DNA from: Alphaproteobacteria bacterium
GTDB taxonomy: Bacteria; Pseudomonadota; Alphaproteobacteria; Sphingomonadales; Sphingomonadaceae
Assembly: GCA_019232625.1 (NCBI GenBank)
Contig: JAFANP010000053.1
Coordinates: 1 to 64,000, forward strand
Direction of reading: 5' to 3'
DNA: 64,000 nt
A program made the position numbers and the translations under genes. Under the pieces are notes generated by a model. It saw only the letters and a list, made by a program, of their open reading frames with translations, did no database searches and was not told where the DNA came from. Position 1 is the stretch's first letter; each line of letters begins with the position of its first letter. Below, piece after piece: positions 35,796-44,619 of the stretch.

Positions 35796-36827
35796 ATGCG
35801 CCGCTTGCCCCTCGCCCTCCTCCGCCTCGCTTTGTCCGCCCTCGGTCTAGCCGCCGGCGCGGCCGCGGCGAAGGAGCCGCCCCTGTTCGTGCCCGTCTTC
35901 GAGGAGGATTTCGCCGACCCGTTCATCCTCCCCCACGGCGGCGAGTTCATCGCCTATGCGACCAACCGCGGGCTCAACCTGCCGATGGCGAGCTCCCGCG
36001 ACCTGGTGCATTGGGAGTTCGTCCGCGACCCCGCCGGCAAGCCGCGCGACGGGATGCCGGAGCTCGGCGCCTGGGCGAAGGCGGATTTCACCTGGGCGCC
36101 CGAGGTGATGGAGGTCGGAGGCCGCTTCCTCCTTTACTACACCGCCCGGCACCGCAAGCGGAACCTCCAGTGCATCGGAGTCGCCGCCGCCGCCGATCCG
36201 CGCGGGCCGTTCCGCGATTCCGCCGCCGAGCCTCTCGTCTGCCAGCCGGAGCTGGGCGGGACGATCGACGCCGATCCGTTCCGCGACGAGGACGGCAAGC
36301 TCTATCTCTACTACAAGAGCGACGGCAACAATGTCGGCAAGGGCACGACGATCTGGGGGCAGCGGCTTGCGGCGGACGGGCTCTCGGTCGTCGGGCCGGC
36401 GGTGGCGCTGGTGAAGGACGACAAGCCCTGGGAATCGAAGCTCGTCGAGGCGCCGACGATGGTCCGCTCCCCCGCCGGCCACCGGCTCTTCTACTCGGCC
36501 GCTTATTACGGCTGGAACGCCGACGAGCGCCTCTCCCCCTACGCCACCGGCTATGCGGTCTGCGCGGGGCCGCTCGGGCCTTGCGAGGATGCGCCGGAAA
36601 ATCCGATCCTGCACAGCTTCAACGATCGCCAGGCGGGCTGCCTCAGCGGCCCCGGCCACCCGAGCGTCTTCCGCGCCGCCGGCCGCAGCTTCATCGCCTT
36701 CCACGCCTGGGCGGCGACCAAGGGTTGCCGCAAGGCCGACGAGAAACGGTTCCTGTACATCGCGCCGCTCGGCTTCAAGGACGGCAAGCCGGTGATCGGG
36801 CCCAGCCTGCGGGCGGCACGCCCCTGA
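35796..36827 (+). CDS. GH43 family glycoside hydrolase, exported (343 aa)
   Basis: The third propeller of the tandem. The signal peptide is MRRLPLALLRLALSALGLA with cleavage near residue 25. The catalytic base is Asp41 in DFADPFILP, the pKa modulator is in GTIDADPFRDEDG, and the acid Glu is in KLVEAPTMV. In-frame starts exist at 35781 (ATG) and at 35763 (TTG, with GGAG upstream, overlapping the preceding stop by eight bases); the latter would signal coupling. It converges with the halogenase gene. Confidence 0.85.
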   Translation: MRRLPLALLRLALSALGLAAGAAAAKEPPLFVPVFEEDFADPFILPHGGEFIAYATNRGLNLPMASSRDLVHWEFVRDPAGKPRDGMPELGAWAKADFTWAPEVMEVGGRFLLYYTARHRKRNLQCIGVAAAADPRGPFRDSAAEPLVCQPELGGTIDADPFRDEDGKLYLYYKSDGNNVGKGTTIWGQRLAADGLSVVGPAVALVKDDKPWESKLVEAPTMVRSPAGHRLFYSAAYYGWNADERLSPYATGYAVCAGPLGPCEDAPENPILHSFNDRQAGCLSGPGHPSVFRAAGRSFIAFHAWAATKGCRKADEKRFLYIAPLGFKDGKPVIGPSLRAARP

Positions 36828-36842
36828 AAAGCCGACGAGCCG

Positions 36843-36859
36843 CGACGGAGCGCCCGTCG
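36843..36859. terminator. Short hairpin between convergent GH43 and halogenase genes
   Basis: CGACGG (36843-36848) and CCGTCG (36854-36859) with a five-base loop. A TTTT stretch follows on the minus strand about 17 bases further on. A weak bidirectional terminator is possible. Confidence 0.35.
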
Positions 36860-36865
36860 GGCCGC

Positions 36866-38383
36866 TCAGCCCGGCGCTGAAGCGCCTGCGGGGCAGGCCC
36901 GGGCGATGAAGTCGGCATGGGGCGGCATATGCTCGGCCATGCGGAGGTAGCTGAGGCGCATCTTGTCGAGCGCGTCGGCGATCATGGTGGGATCGAGGGC
37001 ATCCGCGGCCGGCTCCGGCTCCCTCGGCACGACGCCCTGGCCGAGCAGCACCGCCACCCAGCTGGCCGTCCCGAACAGCTCATGCCCCTCACGGAACACC
37101 CGCCCCTTCGAGCGCCAGAGATCGAGCCTCGCCGCGAGGGTGTGGGGTATATCCATCGACCGGCAGTAAGCCCAGAAATCGGAATCGGAGCGCCTCGTGG
37201 CCTTGTAGTGGAGGATGACGAAATCGCGCACGTCCTCGTAAACTTCCCTCATCTGACGATTATATTCGTCGCGTTCGACGGGGTCGAAACGCCGGTCGGG
37301 GAACAAGGCGAGCAGCTTGGCGATGCCGCTCTGGATGAGATGGATGCTGGTCGATTCGAGCGGCTCGACGAAGCCCGACGAAAGGCCGAGCGAGACGACG
37401 TTGCGGTTCCAGGCCAGCCGCCGGCGCCCGGCCGTGAAGGCGAGATGGCGCGGCTCGGCGAGCGGCTCGGCCTCGAGGTGCGAGAGCAGCAACCTCTCCG
37501 CCGCCGCCTTGTCGAGATAGGCGCCGGCATAGACGAGGCCGTTGCCCATGCGATGCTGGAGCGGGATGCGCCACTGCCAGCCCGACGCCCGCGCGGTCGC
37601 GCGGGTGAACGGCTCGGGCGGGCCGGGAAGCGCGGTAGGGACGGCCACGGCCCGGTCGCAGGGCAGCCACCGGCTCCAATCCTCGTAGCCCGTGGCGAGC
37701 TTTTCCTCGAGGAGGAGCGCCCGGAAGCCCGAACAGTCGATGAAGAGGTCGCCGGCGACGCGCCTTCCGTCGGCGAGCGACACCGAGCGGACATGGCCGC
37801 TCTCGGCGTCGAGCTCCGTCTCGACGATCCGACCCTCGTGCCGCTTCACCCCGTCCCGCTCGGCGCGGCCTCTCAGGAAGCGGGCGTAGAGGCCGGCATC
37901 GAAGTGGAAGGCGTAGGCGAGCTGCGACAAAGGGAGGCGCGCGTCCGGGCCGGGGCGCGCGAAACGGCCGAGCGAGGCGGCCCGGCCGCTCATCGACCAT
38001 TCGCTTATGTCGGGGAGCGTCCGCCGGCGCCCCTCCCGCAGGTAGAGCTGGTGGAAATGGACGCCGCGGAAATCCTGTCCGTGCGGCCCGAAGGGATGGA
38101 AGTAGCGCTCGCCGACGTCGCCCCAGTCGACGAATTCGATGCCCAGCTTGAACGTCCCCTGCGTCGCCGCGAGGAACTCGTCCTCGTCGATCCCGACCAT
38201 GTTGTTGAACGCGACGAGCGGCGGGATCGTCGCCTCGCCGACGCCGACCGTGCCGATCTCGTCCGATTCGACGAGGGCGATCCCGACCTCCCGGTCGAGC
38301 AGGCGGGAGAAAGCGGCGGCGGCCATCCATCCCGCCGTGCCGCCGCCGACGATGACGATCTCGCGGATCTTATGGTCGTTCAC
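36866..38383 (-). CDS. Flavin-dependent tryptophan-halogenase family protein
   Basis: A 505-residue FAD enzyme from a GTG at 38383. It has the nucleotide loop GGGTAGWMAA, Lys79 in TFKLGIEF (the halogenating lysine, at the same number as in PrnA), the WxWxIP signature WQWRIPLQ, and VEPLESTSIH carrying the active-site Glu. The key residues for chlorination or bromination are all present. The gene follows a TonB receptor on the same strand, the arrangement seen for halogenases in sphingomonads, Caulobacter relatives and Xanthomonas. The natural substrate of that group is not settled and may not be free tryptophan. No flavin reductase is nearby. Confidence 0.9.
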   Translation of the reverse strand: MNDHKIREIVIVGGGTAGWMAAAAFSRLLDREVGIALVESDEIGTVGVGEATIPPLVAFNNMVGIDEDEFLAATQGTFKLGIEFVDWGDVGERYFHPFGPHGQDFRGVHFHQLYLREGRRRTLPDISEWSMSGRAASLGRFARPGPDARLPLSQLAYAFHFDAGLYARFLRGRAERDGVKRHEGRIVETELDAESGHVRSVSLADGRRVAGDLFIDCSGFRALLLEEKLATGYEDWSRWLPCDRAVAVPTALPGPPEPFTRATARASGWQWRIPLQHRMGNGLVYAGAYLDKAAAERLLLSHLEAEPLAEPRHLAFTAGRRRLAWNRNVVSLGLSSGFVEPLESTSIHLIQSGIAKLLALFPDRRFDPVERDEYNRQMREVYEDVRDFVILHYKATRRSDSDFWAYCRSMDIPHTLAARLDLWRSKGRVFREGHELFGTASWVAVLLGQGVVPREPEPAADALDPTMIADALDKMRLSYLRMAEHMPPHADFIARACPAGASAPG

Positions 38384-38465
38384 GTCGTCATTTTCGTATC
38401 GATGCCGGCGCAAGGCAATGGCCGGAGGCGCGGGCTTCCGGTCCTCATTGCCCTTCGCGCCGCCA

Positions 38466-41315
38466 TCAGAAGCGGAAGCGAACGCCTCCGGTGAACACGG
38501 TTTCCTCGAAGCGCACGACCATCGGGAACCCTTCCACACCGGTCGGGGAACCGCCCCGATAGTTGACCCGGATGATGTCGGACCTGAACGGCTTGCCGAG
38601 GATGTTCGTCCAGTCGAAGAACAATGTCACGTTGTCGTTGAACGCATAGCTGCTCGACCAGTCGAGCCTGGAGATCGCGTGGGCGCGGCCCTGCAGCGTG
38701 TAGGAGGTCTGACCCGCCGTCGCCCCCGTGTCCCGCTGGGAAAGCGCGCCTTCCGGATAGCCGGTGCGCAGATTGTAGGCCAAGCGCAGCGTGAGACCGC
38801 CGCCCTCGTACATGCCGACGAGATTGTACGTCCATTTCGACACGTCCGGAAGACGAAGCCTGACGACGGTGGCGTTGGTGAAACCCGGACTCGTCTGGCA
38901 ACCCGGCTGGTTCGGCGTACAGAACAGCGGGAAATCCGCCGACGTGTCGATATAGGTGGCGTTCGCCTGGAGACCGAAGCGCTTCAGCCAATCCGGAACG
39001 CCTCCGAAATCGAAGAAGGTGCTGAGCTGCGCTTCGAAGCCCTGAATCCGTCCCTTGTCGGTATTGAACGGCCGCGAGATGAACAACGGCAGGCCCGTGG
39101 CCGGATCGGGCGAGGGAAACTGCACCTGAGTGTTGGCGATGAACCCGCGCATGTCCCGCCGGAAGACGGCCGCCGAAGCGAAGCCGGTACGGGAGAAATA
39201 ATATTCGAGGCTGGCATCGTAGTTTCTCGAGGTGAGCGGCTTCAGGGCCGGGTTGCCCGAGTTGCCGGTGCGAATGCAGCCGGGTTGGGAGGCCGGACAG
39301 CCCGGGGGCCCGTCGAGCGTGATGCTCGGCCGGAGCTGCTGGAACGTCGGACGGGTGCGGGTTTCCGTCGCGGCAAGGCGAAGCTGCAATTGCGGAGTGA
39401 AGCGGATGCGCAGGTTCGCGTTAGGAAGCCAGTCCGTATAGCTATTCGTGTAGTTCAGCGCCTGCGGCGCGCCGGCGGTGGGCAGGAAGCCGGTGAGATG
39501 TTCCTCGGTCTTAACGGCGCGAAGGCCGATCGCGCCGTCTGCCGTCATGCCTCCGCCGAGATCGAATTCGTAACTGGCTTGCAGATAGCCCGCATACGAT
39601 TTCTCGTTGATGTTGAAGGTGCGCGCGGAGTCCACCGGTGGACCGTCCGCCGAGCCGCAATTGCAGAGAGCGATGTTGAACTGGCGCAGCTTCGTGAGAT
39701 TGTCCCACACGCTGTTGAACGTCGGCGCCAGCCAGGTCAGCGGGAACGGCTTGTGCTTGTCGCCGCGGAACGCGGGGTGGAACAGCTGATAGTCGAGCGG
39801 CACGGCACTGAACGGGATGTTGCGACCGCGCTGATTCCAATAGAAGGCGCCCGCCGTGTTCGACGCGTCGCGATCGACGAAGCGAACGCCCCACTGGATT
39901 TTCGGAAGCTGCGAGATGCCGGGCTCATATTCGAAATCGAGGCGCGCCTGCCAGTCCTTGCCTTTGGGCGTCGCATAATCTTCGAAGAAGCCGCGATAAT
40001 TGTAGATTGCGGGGTTGGACGGATCGATCCCGTTGACCTGGAAAGTGGGCCCTGGGCCGCCGATCGGGCCGGTGAACCAGTCGACCGAGAAATTGTTGGT
40101 GTTGAGCTCGTAGTCGACGCTCTCGGTCCGGAGCTTGAAGGTGCTGCTGGTGCGCGCGAGATCGGCGGTGATGCGGAGCGGCCCCGCATCGTAGCTGCCC
40201 CCGACGGCGAACTGGTAGGTGTCCGTCTTGCGCTTGGTCGCGCCCTGGAAGCCCCAGGTCTCCGTGGATGAGCAACATGCGGTCGGCCGGGTGACGGTTC
40301 CGCTGAGGATGTTGTTCCCGTCCTTGACGATGTTCGAATAGCTCGCTCCGCCCCACAGGGGCTGAGCCCACATATTGTCGCTGACGTGCTCGCGATAACC
40401 TTGCCAGAGGCCTTCGAGGTAGAATTCGAGACCGGGCGAGGGACGCCACTGGATCGAACCGTTGATCGACGGCCGGATGCGATCCGCCTGATTGTAGTGG
40501 ATCTCCGGCCAATCGGGCGAACGGCCGCCGGCGAGGTCGGCGATGAAGAAGCCGTGGCGGCGGACCGAATCCTGATAATGCAGCCGGTTGTAGGAGAAAT
40601 TGATCAGCGCCCCGATCTCGCCGCCGCCGACGTTCCAGCGATTGCTGATCAGCAGCTGCGCGTTGGGCGAGAAATCCTCCGACTGCTTCGGGTAATTTCC
40701 CCAGACCGAGCCGGCGATCTCGAAGCCTCTGAAATCGAACGGGCGGCGCGCACGGACGTTGAGCAGGCCCGAGAGGCCCGGCTCGACGAGGTTGGCGGTC
40801 GAAGTCTTGAACGCCTCTATCGCGCTGACGCCGCCGGCCGGAAAGTCCTGCAGAGCGACCGAGCGCCGTTCGGCCGTGAAGATTTCGCGGCCGTTATAGG
40901 TGGTCGTGTAGAAGGTCTCGTCGAGACCGCGCAGCAGCACGGTGTTTGCCTCGCCGCCGCTACGCTGCACCTGAATGCCGGGAATGCGCGCCGCCGTGTC
41001 GGAAACGGCGATGTCGGGGAGCTTGCCGATGTCTTCGGCGACGATCGCGTCGACGATCTGAACCGAGTTGCGCTTCACCCCCTGCGCCGACTCAAGGCTG
41101 CGGCGAAGACCGGTGACGACGATCGTATCGCCCTCGGCTCCGGCTTCCTCGGTCGCGGGGGCCTGCGCCGCGTCGCCTTGCGGGGAAGCCTGATCGGCGG
41201 GAGTCTCCTGGGCGCCGGCATTCGGGTCGGTCGTGCCCTGGGCGGCGGCGGGCGAGGCGCCGAGCGCGAGGACGGCGGCGGACGCGGAGCACAGAATCGC
41301 GGATTTCAGGCGCAT
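38466..41315 (-). CDS. TonB-dependent receptor of the carbohydrate locus
   Basis: A 949-residue receptor from ATG 41315 with signal peptide ending in PAAAQ, an Ala/Glu/Pro linker and a TonB box in DTIVVTGLRR. The plug (SVQIVDAIVAEDIGKLPD, then RIPGIQVQRSGGE) and the last strand ending RFRF fit the large receptor class common in sphingomonads for glycan fragments. It lies between the sugar ABC transporter block and the halogenase on one strand. The gene looks AT-richer than its neighbours by eye, which could reflect transfer. Confidence 0.9.
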   Translation of the reverse strand: MRLKSAILCSASAAVLALGASPAAAQGTTDPNAGAQETPADQASPQGDAAQAPATEEAGAEGDTIVVTGLRRSLESAQGVKRNSVQIVDAIVAEDIGKLPDIAVSDTAARIPGIQVQRSGGEANTVLLRGLDETFYTTTYNGREIFTAERRSVALQDFPAGGVSAIEAFKTSTANLVEPGLSGLLNVRARRPFDFRGFEIAGSVWGNYPKQSEDFSPNAQLLISNRWNVGGGEIGALINFSYNRLHYQDSVRRHGFFIADLAGGRSPDWPEIHYNQADRIRPSINGSIQWRPSPGLEFYLEGLWQGYREHVSDNMWAQPLWGGASYSNIVKDGNNILSGTVTRPTACCSSTETWGFQGATKRKTDTYQFAVGGSYDAGPLRITADLARTSSTFKLRTESVDYELNTNNFSVDWFTGPIGGPGPTFQVNGIDPSNPAIYNYRGFFEDYATPKGKDWQARLDFEYEPGISQLPKIQWGVRFVDRDASNTAGAFYWNQRGRNIPFSAVPLDYQLFHPAFRGDKHKPFPLTWLAPTFNSVWDNLTKLRQFNIALCNCGSADGPPVDSARTFNINEKSYAGYLQASYEFDLGGGMTADGAIGLRAVKTEEHLTGFLPTAGAPQALNYTNSYTDWLPNANLRIRFTPQLQLRLAATETRTRPTFQQLRPSITLDGPPGCPASQPGCIRTGNSGNPALKPLTSRNYDASLEYYFSRTGFASAAVFRRDMRGFIANTQVQFPSPDPATGLPLFISRPFNTDKGRIQGFEAQLSTFFDFGGVPDWLKRFGLQANATYIDTSADFPLFCTPNQPGCQTSPGFTNATVVRLRLPDVSKWTYNLVGMYEGGGLTLRLAYNLRTGYPEGALSQRDTGATAGQTSYTLQGRAHAISRLDWSSSYAFNDNVTLFFDWTNILGKPFRSDIIRVNYRGGSPTGVEGFPMVVRFEETVFTGGVRFRF

Positions 41316-41460
41316 GGATCGAAGCCTCCCCCTTATGGCCTGCCGGCCGGTCGCCCGTTCGGGTCGTTGCCTCGTTGCTACGCCACCCCTCCCGCCGCTG
41401 ACAAGCATTTGTGTCGGTAAATGAAGCCCATGACAGCGATTGTGGCGAATCCGCCGCAGG

Positions 41461-42768
41461 TCAGTTAACCTGTGATAGGAGCTCGTTCACCCGGCGCTCC
41501 GCCGAGGCGAGCGCCGCGGCGACCGGTTTCTGACCGGTCGAGGCCGCCGCCATCTCCTCGCCCACTATGCCCTCGATCGCCGACTGGCGCTGCACGTTCG
41601 TCGGAAGCGGCCGGCCGATCGCGGCGAGCGGGGCGATGTCGGCCCGGTGCGGAAGCGCCCGGAAGGCGGCGCTCTCCAGCACCGCCTGGAAGGCGGGGAT
41701 GTGGCCGGTGCGCGCCCAGTCGAAATTATGCGCCGCCATGAAGCGGAAGAAGCGGGCGATCGCCGCGCGCTGCCGGGGGCTGCGCTGGCGGGCGGGGACG
41801 ACCCAGGCATGGCCGCTGACGAACTCGAGCGGCCGGCCCCACAGCCGCGGATAGGGGAAGACGGCGTAGCTGGCGTAGAGCGGCCGCCCCGGAGTCTCAG
41901 CCTCCTTCTGGAAGGAGCCGATCATCCACGTGCCGGTCGGATAGATGCCGCCCTCGCCGTTGACGAAGGCGGCGATCGCCGCCGGAGTGTCCATGTTGAG
42001 GGTGCCCAGACGCTCCGCGTTGATCCGGCGGAAGAAGGCGCCGACCCTGCGCCCCTCGGCGGTGTCCAGGCGGATGTGCCGGGCATCGGGGAACAGGGCC
42101 GCGCCCTGCGCCATCATGTAGCTATATTGGTTGCGGGCGGCATAGGCCGGGTCGCCGACGTTGCTCTGGAGCAGATAGGGCTTGCCCGTCCTCTGCTGGA
42201 ACTGGCGCGCCTGCGCGATCAGCTCCTCGGCCGAATTGGGGAGGACCGGCTTGCCGCCCTTCATCAGCCCCGCCTTGGCGAACAGGGCGGTGTTGACGTG
42301 GAACAGGCCGCCATGCGTGTCCCACGGAAGGCCGTAAGCGCGGCCGCCTATCGTCACGCCCTGCCGGCTCGCCTCGGTGAAGCGGGCGATCGAGATGCCG
42401 GCCTGGGCGAGATAGGCGTCGACCGGCTCGAGCAGCCCCTTGGCGGCATAATCCGAGATGACGCCCTCGTGCATGGTGACGAGGTCGGGCGGATCGCGCG
42501 CCGCCATCTGGGCGGTGAGCTGCGGATAGCCCGGCCAGGCGACGACGTTGACGTCGACGCTGAGGTCGGGATTCTCGGCGTTGAAGCGGTTGATCAGCGC
42601 GGTCATGATGCCGCACTCGCCCTCCGCCTTGGCGACGTCGGTGCTGCCGCCATATTCGGCGCCGCACTCGCCGAAGAAGCGCTGGAGGTAGATGTGGGTC
42701 CTGTCGTCGCCCCGCGCGCAGCTTCCGAGCGCCAGCGCGGCGAGGAGGAGGGGCAGGAGCCGCCTCAC
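41461..42768 (-). CDS. Sugar ABC transporter solute-binding lipoprotein
   Basis: A 435-residue solute-binding protein of family 1. The GTG start at 42768 overlaps the stop of the upstream permease (GTGA), and the signal ends LALGSC with Cys17 as lipid anchor. The body has the two-lobe pattern with VVAWPGYPQLTAQMAARDPPDLV near residue 70, GVTIGGRAYGLPWDTHGGL, and GIYPTGTWMIGSFQ. It would bind an oligosaccharide in the periplasm and deliver it to the permeases encoded at 42765 and 43741. Confidence 0.88.
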   Translation of the reverse strand: MRRLLPLLLAALALGSCARGDDRTHIYLQRFFGECGAEYGGSTDVAKAEGECGIMTALINRFNAENPDLSVDVNVVAWPGYPQLTAQMAARDPPDLVTMHEGVISDYAAKGLLEPVDAYLAQAGISIARFTEASRQGVTIGGRAYGLPWDTHGGLFHVNTALFAKAGLMKGGKPVLPNSAEELIAQARQFQQRTGKPYLLQSNVGDPAYAARNQYSYMMAQGAALFPDARHIRLDTAEGRRVGAFFRRINAERLGTLNMDTPAAIAAFVNGEGGIYPTGTWMIGSFQKEAETPGRPLYASYAVFPYPRLWGRPLEFVSGHAWVVPARQRSPRQRAAIARFFRFMAAHNFDWARTGHIPAFQAVLESAAFRALPHRADIAPLAAIGRPLPTNVQRQSAIEGIVGEEMAAASTGQKPVAAALASAERRVNELLSQVN

Positions 42769-43589
42769 CTGACCGCCGTGCCGGCCATGGCGCGCACGAT
42801 CTGCTTCTGGAAGGCGATGTAGACGACGAAGATGGGCAGCGAGGCGAAGACCGCCTGCGCCATCAAATAGCCGAGGCCGCTGGTCTGCGCATAGTTCATC
42901 TGGGCGGCGGCGAGTCCGACGGTGAGCGTGTACATGTCGCTGTGGGTCGCCGAGATGAGCGGCCACCAATAATCGTTCCAGCTGCCGAGGAAGGTGAACA
43001 CCGCGAGCGTCGACTGCGCCGGCGCCGTCAGCGGCAGGATCACCTTCCAGAAGACGGTGAAGCGCGAGGCGCCGTCGAGCATCGCCGCCTCGTCCAGCTC
43101 GCGCGGGATGCCGCGCATGTAGGTGGTCATGAAGAAGACGCTGAACGGCGCGATCAGCCCGGGGAGGATCAGGCCCGGATAGGAATTGTGGAGGTGCAGC
43201 CAGGCGAAGAGCTGGTGCTGCGGGAGGATCACCGCCTGGCTCGGAACGGCGAGGCCCAAGAGGACGATGACGAAGAGGGTGCGGCGCAGCGGGAATTCGA
43301 GGCGCGCGAAGCCGTAGCTGGCGAGGCTGGCGAGGACGAGCACGCCGGCGGTGGTGCCGAGCGCGACGATGGCGCTGTTGAGCAGCCAGCGCAGCGTCGA
43401 GCTGTTGCCGAAGATCGCGGCGTAGTTTTCGAGCGTGTAGGGCCCGTGCAGCGCCGCGCCGCTATGGCCGACCAGCTCGCCATTGTGCTTGAGCGAGAGG
43501 AGCAGGGTCCAGACGATCGGCGCGACCATGATCAGCGCGCCGAGCAGCAGCGCCGCCCACCCGACCGGCGTAAGGCGTCCGCGGTCCAT
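42765..43589 (-). CDS. Sugar ABC transporter permease, MalG/UgpE type
   Basis: A 274-residue inner membrane permease with about six membrane segments. The cytoplasmic EAA loop is DEAAMLDGASRFTVFWKVILP near residues 150-175, which couples it to the ATPase. Its Shine-Dalgarno, GGAGG five bases before the ATG, belongs to the end of a repeat family 1 element that separates it from the first permease gene. The stop overlaps the binding protein start. Confidence 0.9.
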   Translation of the reverse strand: MDRGRLTPVGWAALLLGALIMVAPIVWTLLLSLKHNGELVGHSGAALHGPYTLENYAAIFGNSSTLRWLLNSAIVALGTTAGVLVLASLASYGFARLEFPLRRTLFVIVLLGLAVPSQAVILPQHQLFAWLHLHNSYPGLILPGLIAPFSVFFMTTYMRGIPRELDEAAMLDGASRFTVFWKVILPLTAPAQSTLAVFTFLGSWNDYWWPLISATHSDMYTLTVGLAAAQMNYAQTSGLGYLMAQAVFASLPIFVVYIAFQKQIVRAMAGTAVR

Positions 43590-43592
43590 CTA

Positions 43593-43726
43593 GTCCTCCC
43601 CGTCCGCGAAGCGGATGGGGAAGGGGACCATGCGGAGCATGGTGGAGGGGCTGCGCGGGCGGGAGAGCCCCTCCACCGCCCTTCGGGCGGTCCCCCTCCC
43701 CACGCACTTCGTGCGCAGGGAGGATT
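43593..43726. repeat. Repeat family 1 inside the ABC transporter operon
   Basis: TCCTCCCCGTCCGCGAAGCG to CGCAGGGAGGA. It is inserted between the two permease genes and supplies the ribosome binding site of the downstream one (43589). Confidence 0.85.
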
Positions 43727-43740
43727 GGGGAGAAGCCATG

Positions 43741-44619
43741 CTACCGCGCACCCGACGCCTCCCTGCCGCGGCCGGTCGCCCAATATTGGGCGAGGGTGAC
43801 GGCGAGGATGAGCAGGAAGAGCATCTCCGCCGCCGCGCTCGCATAGCCGAGCTCCCAGCGGCCGAACGCGGTCTCGAACAGGAAGAGGACGGCGGTGCGC
43901 GAGGCGCCCGACGGCCCGCCCGCGGTCAGCAGCTGCGACTGGCCGAAGAGCTGCAGCTGCGCCGCCGTCTGGAGCATGACGACGAGGACGATGGTGCGCC
44001 GCAGCGCCGGCACGGTGATCCGCCGGAAGGTCGTCCAGCGGCTCGCATTGTCGAGCGCCGCGGCCTCGTACATGTCGTGCGGGATCTGCTGCAGGCCGGC
44101 GAGGAAGAGCAGCATGGGAAGGCCGAGCGACCACCAGATGGTGGTGATCGCGAGGGCGGGAAGGACGAGGTGCGGATCGCTGAGGAAGGCGAGGGGCTGC
44201 CAGCCCGCCGCCTTCCAGGCCTCGCCGAGCAGGCCCGCGTCGGGGGCGAGGACGAAGCGCCAGATCAGCGTCACGATCGTCACCGAAAGCACTGCGGACG
44301 AGAAGAAGATGCCGCGCAGCAGGGCCGCGCCCCGCCCCGCATTGTTGAGCGCGAGGGCGAGCAGCAAGGCCAGCACCGTCAGCACCGGCACGATCATCAG
44401 CGTGACCTTGAACGTGTTGAGGAGCGCGGTGGAGAAGATCGGGTCGTTCGCCAGCCGGACGTAGTTGGCGGCGCCGACGAACCGTCCGTCGCCGAACAGG
44501 TCGACCCGGTTGAGGCTGAGCCACAGGCCCCGGAACAGCGGAAAGACGAGGATGAGCGCGTAGAGAAGCATGAAGGGCGCGACGAACAGCAGGCCGCGCC
44601 AGTCGCGCGCGCCGTTCAC
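43741..44619 (-). CDS. Sugar ABC transporter permease, MalF/UgpA type
   Basis: A 292-residue permease with about six membrane segments. The EAA loop is YEAAALDNASRWTTFRRITVP near residues 183-203. It pairs with the MalG-type permease to form the channel. Its start overlaps the ATPase stop by four bases. Confidence 0.9.
   Translation of the reverse strand: MNGARDWRGLLFVAPFMLLYALILVFPLFRGLWLSLNRVDLFGDGRFVGAANYVRLANDPIFSTALLNTFKVTLMIVPVLTVLALLLALALNNAGRGAALLRGIFFSSAVLSVTIVTLIWRFVLAPDAGLLGEAWKAAGWQPLAFLSDPHLVLPALAITTIWWSLGLPMLLFLAGLQQIPHDMYEAAALDNASRWTTFRRITVPALRRTIVLVVMLQTAAQLQLFGQSQLLTAGGPSGASRTAVLFLFETAFGRWELGYASAAAEMLFLLILAVTLAQYWATGRGREASGAR

Noticed and set aside
36866-38383. Halogenase as a tailoring enzyme of the NRPS cluster
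   Set aside because: It is 11 kb away, in a different transcription unit with a TonB receptor, and other operons lie in between.
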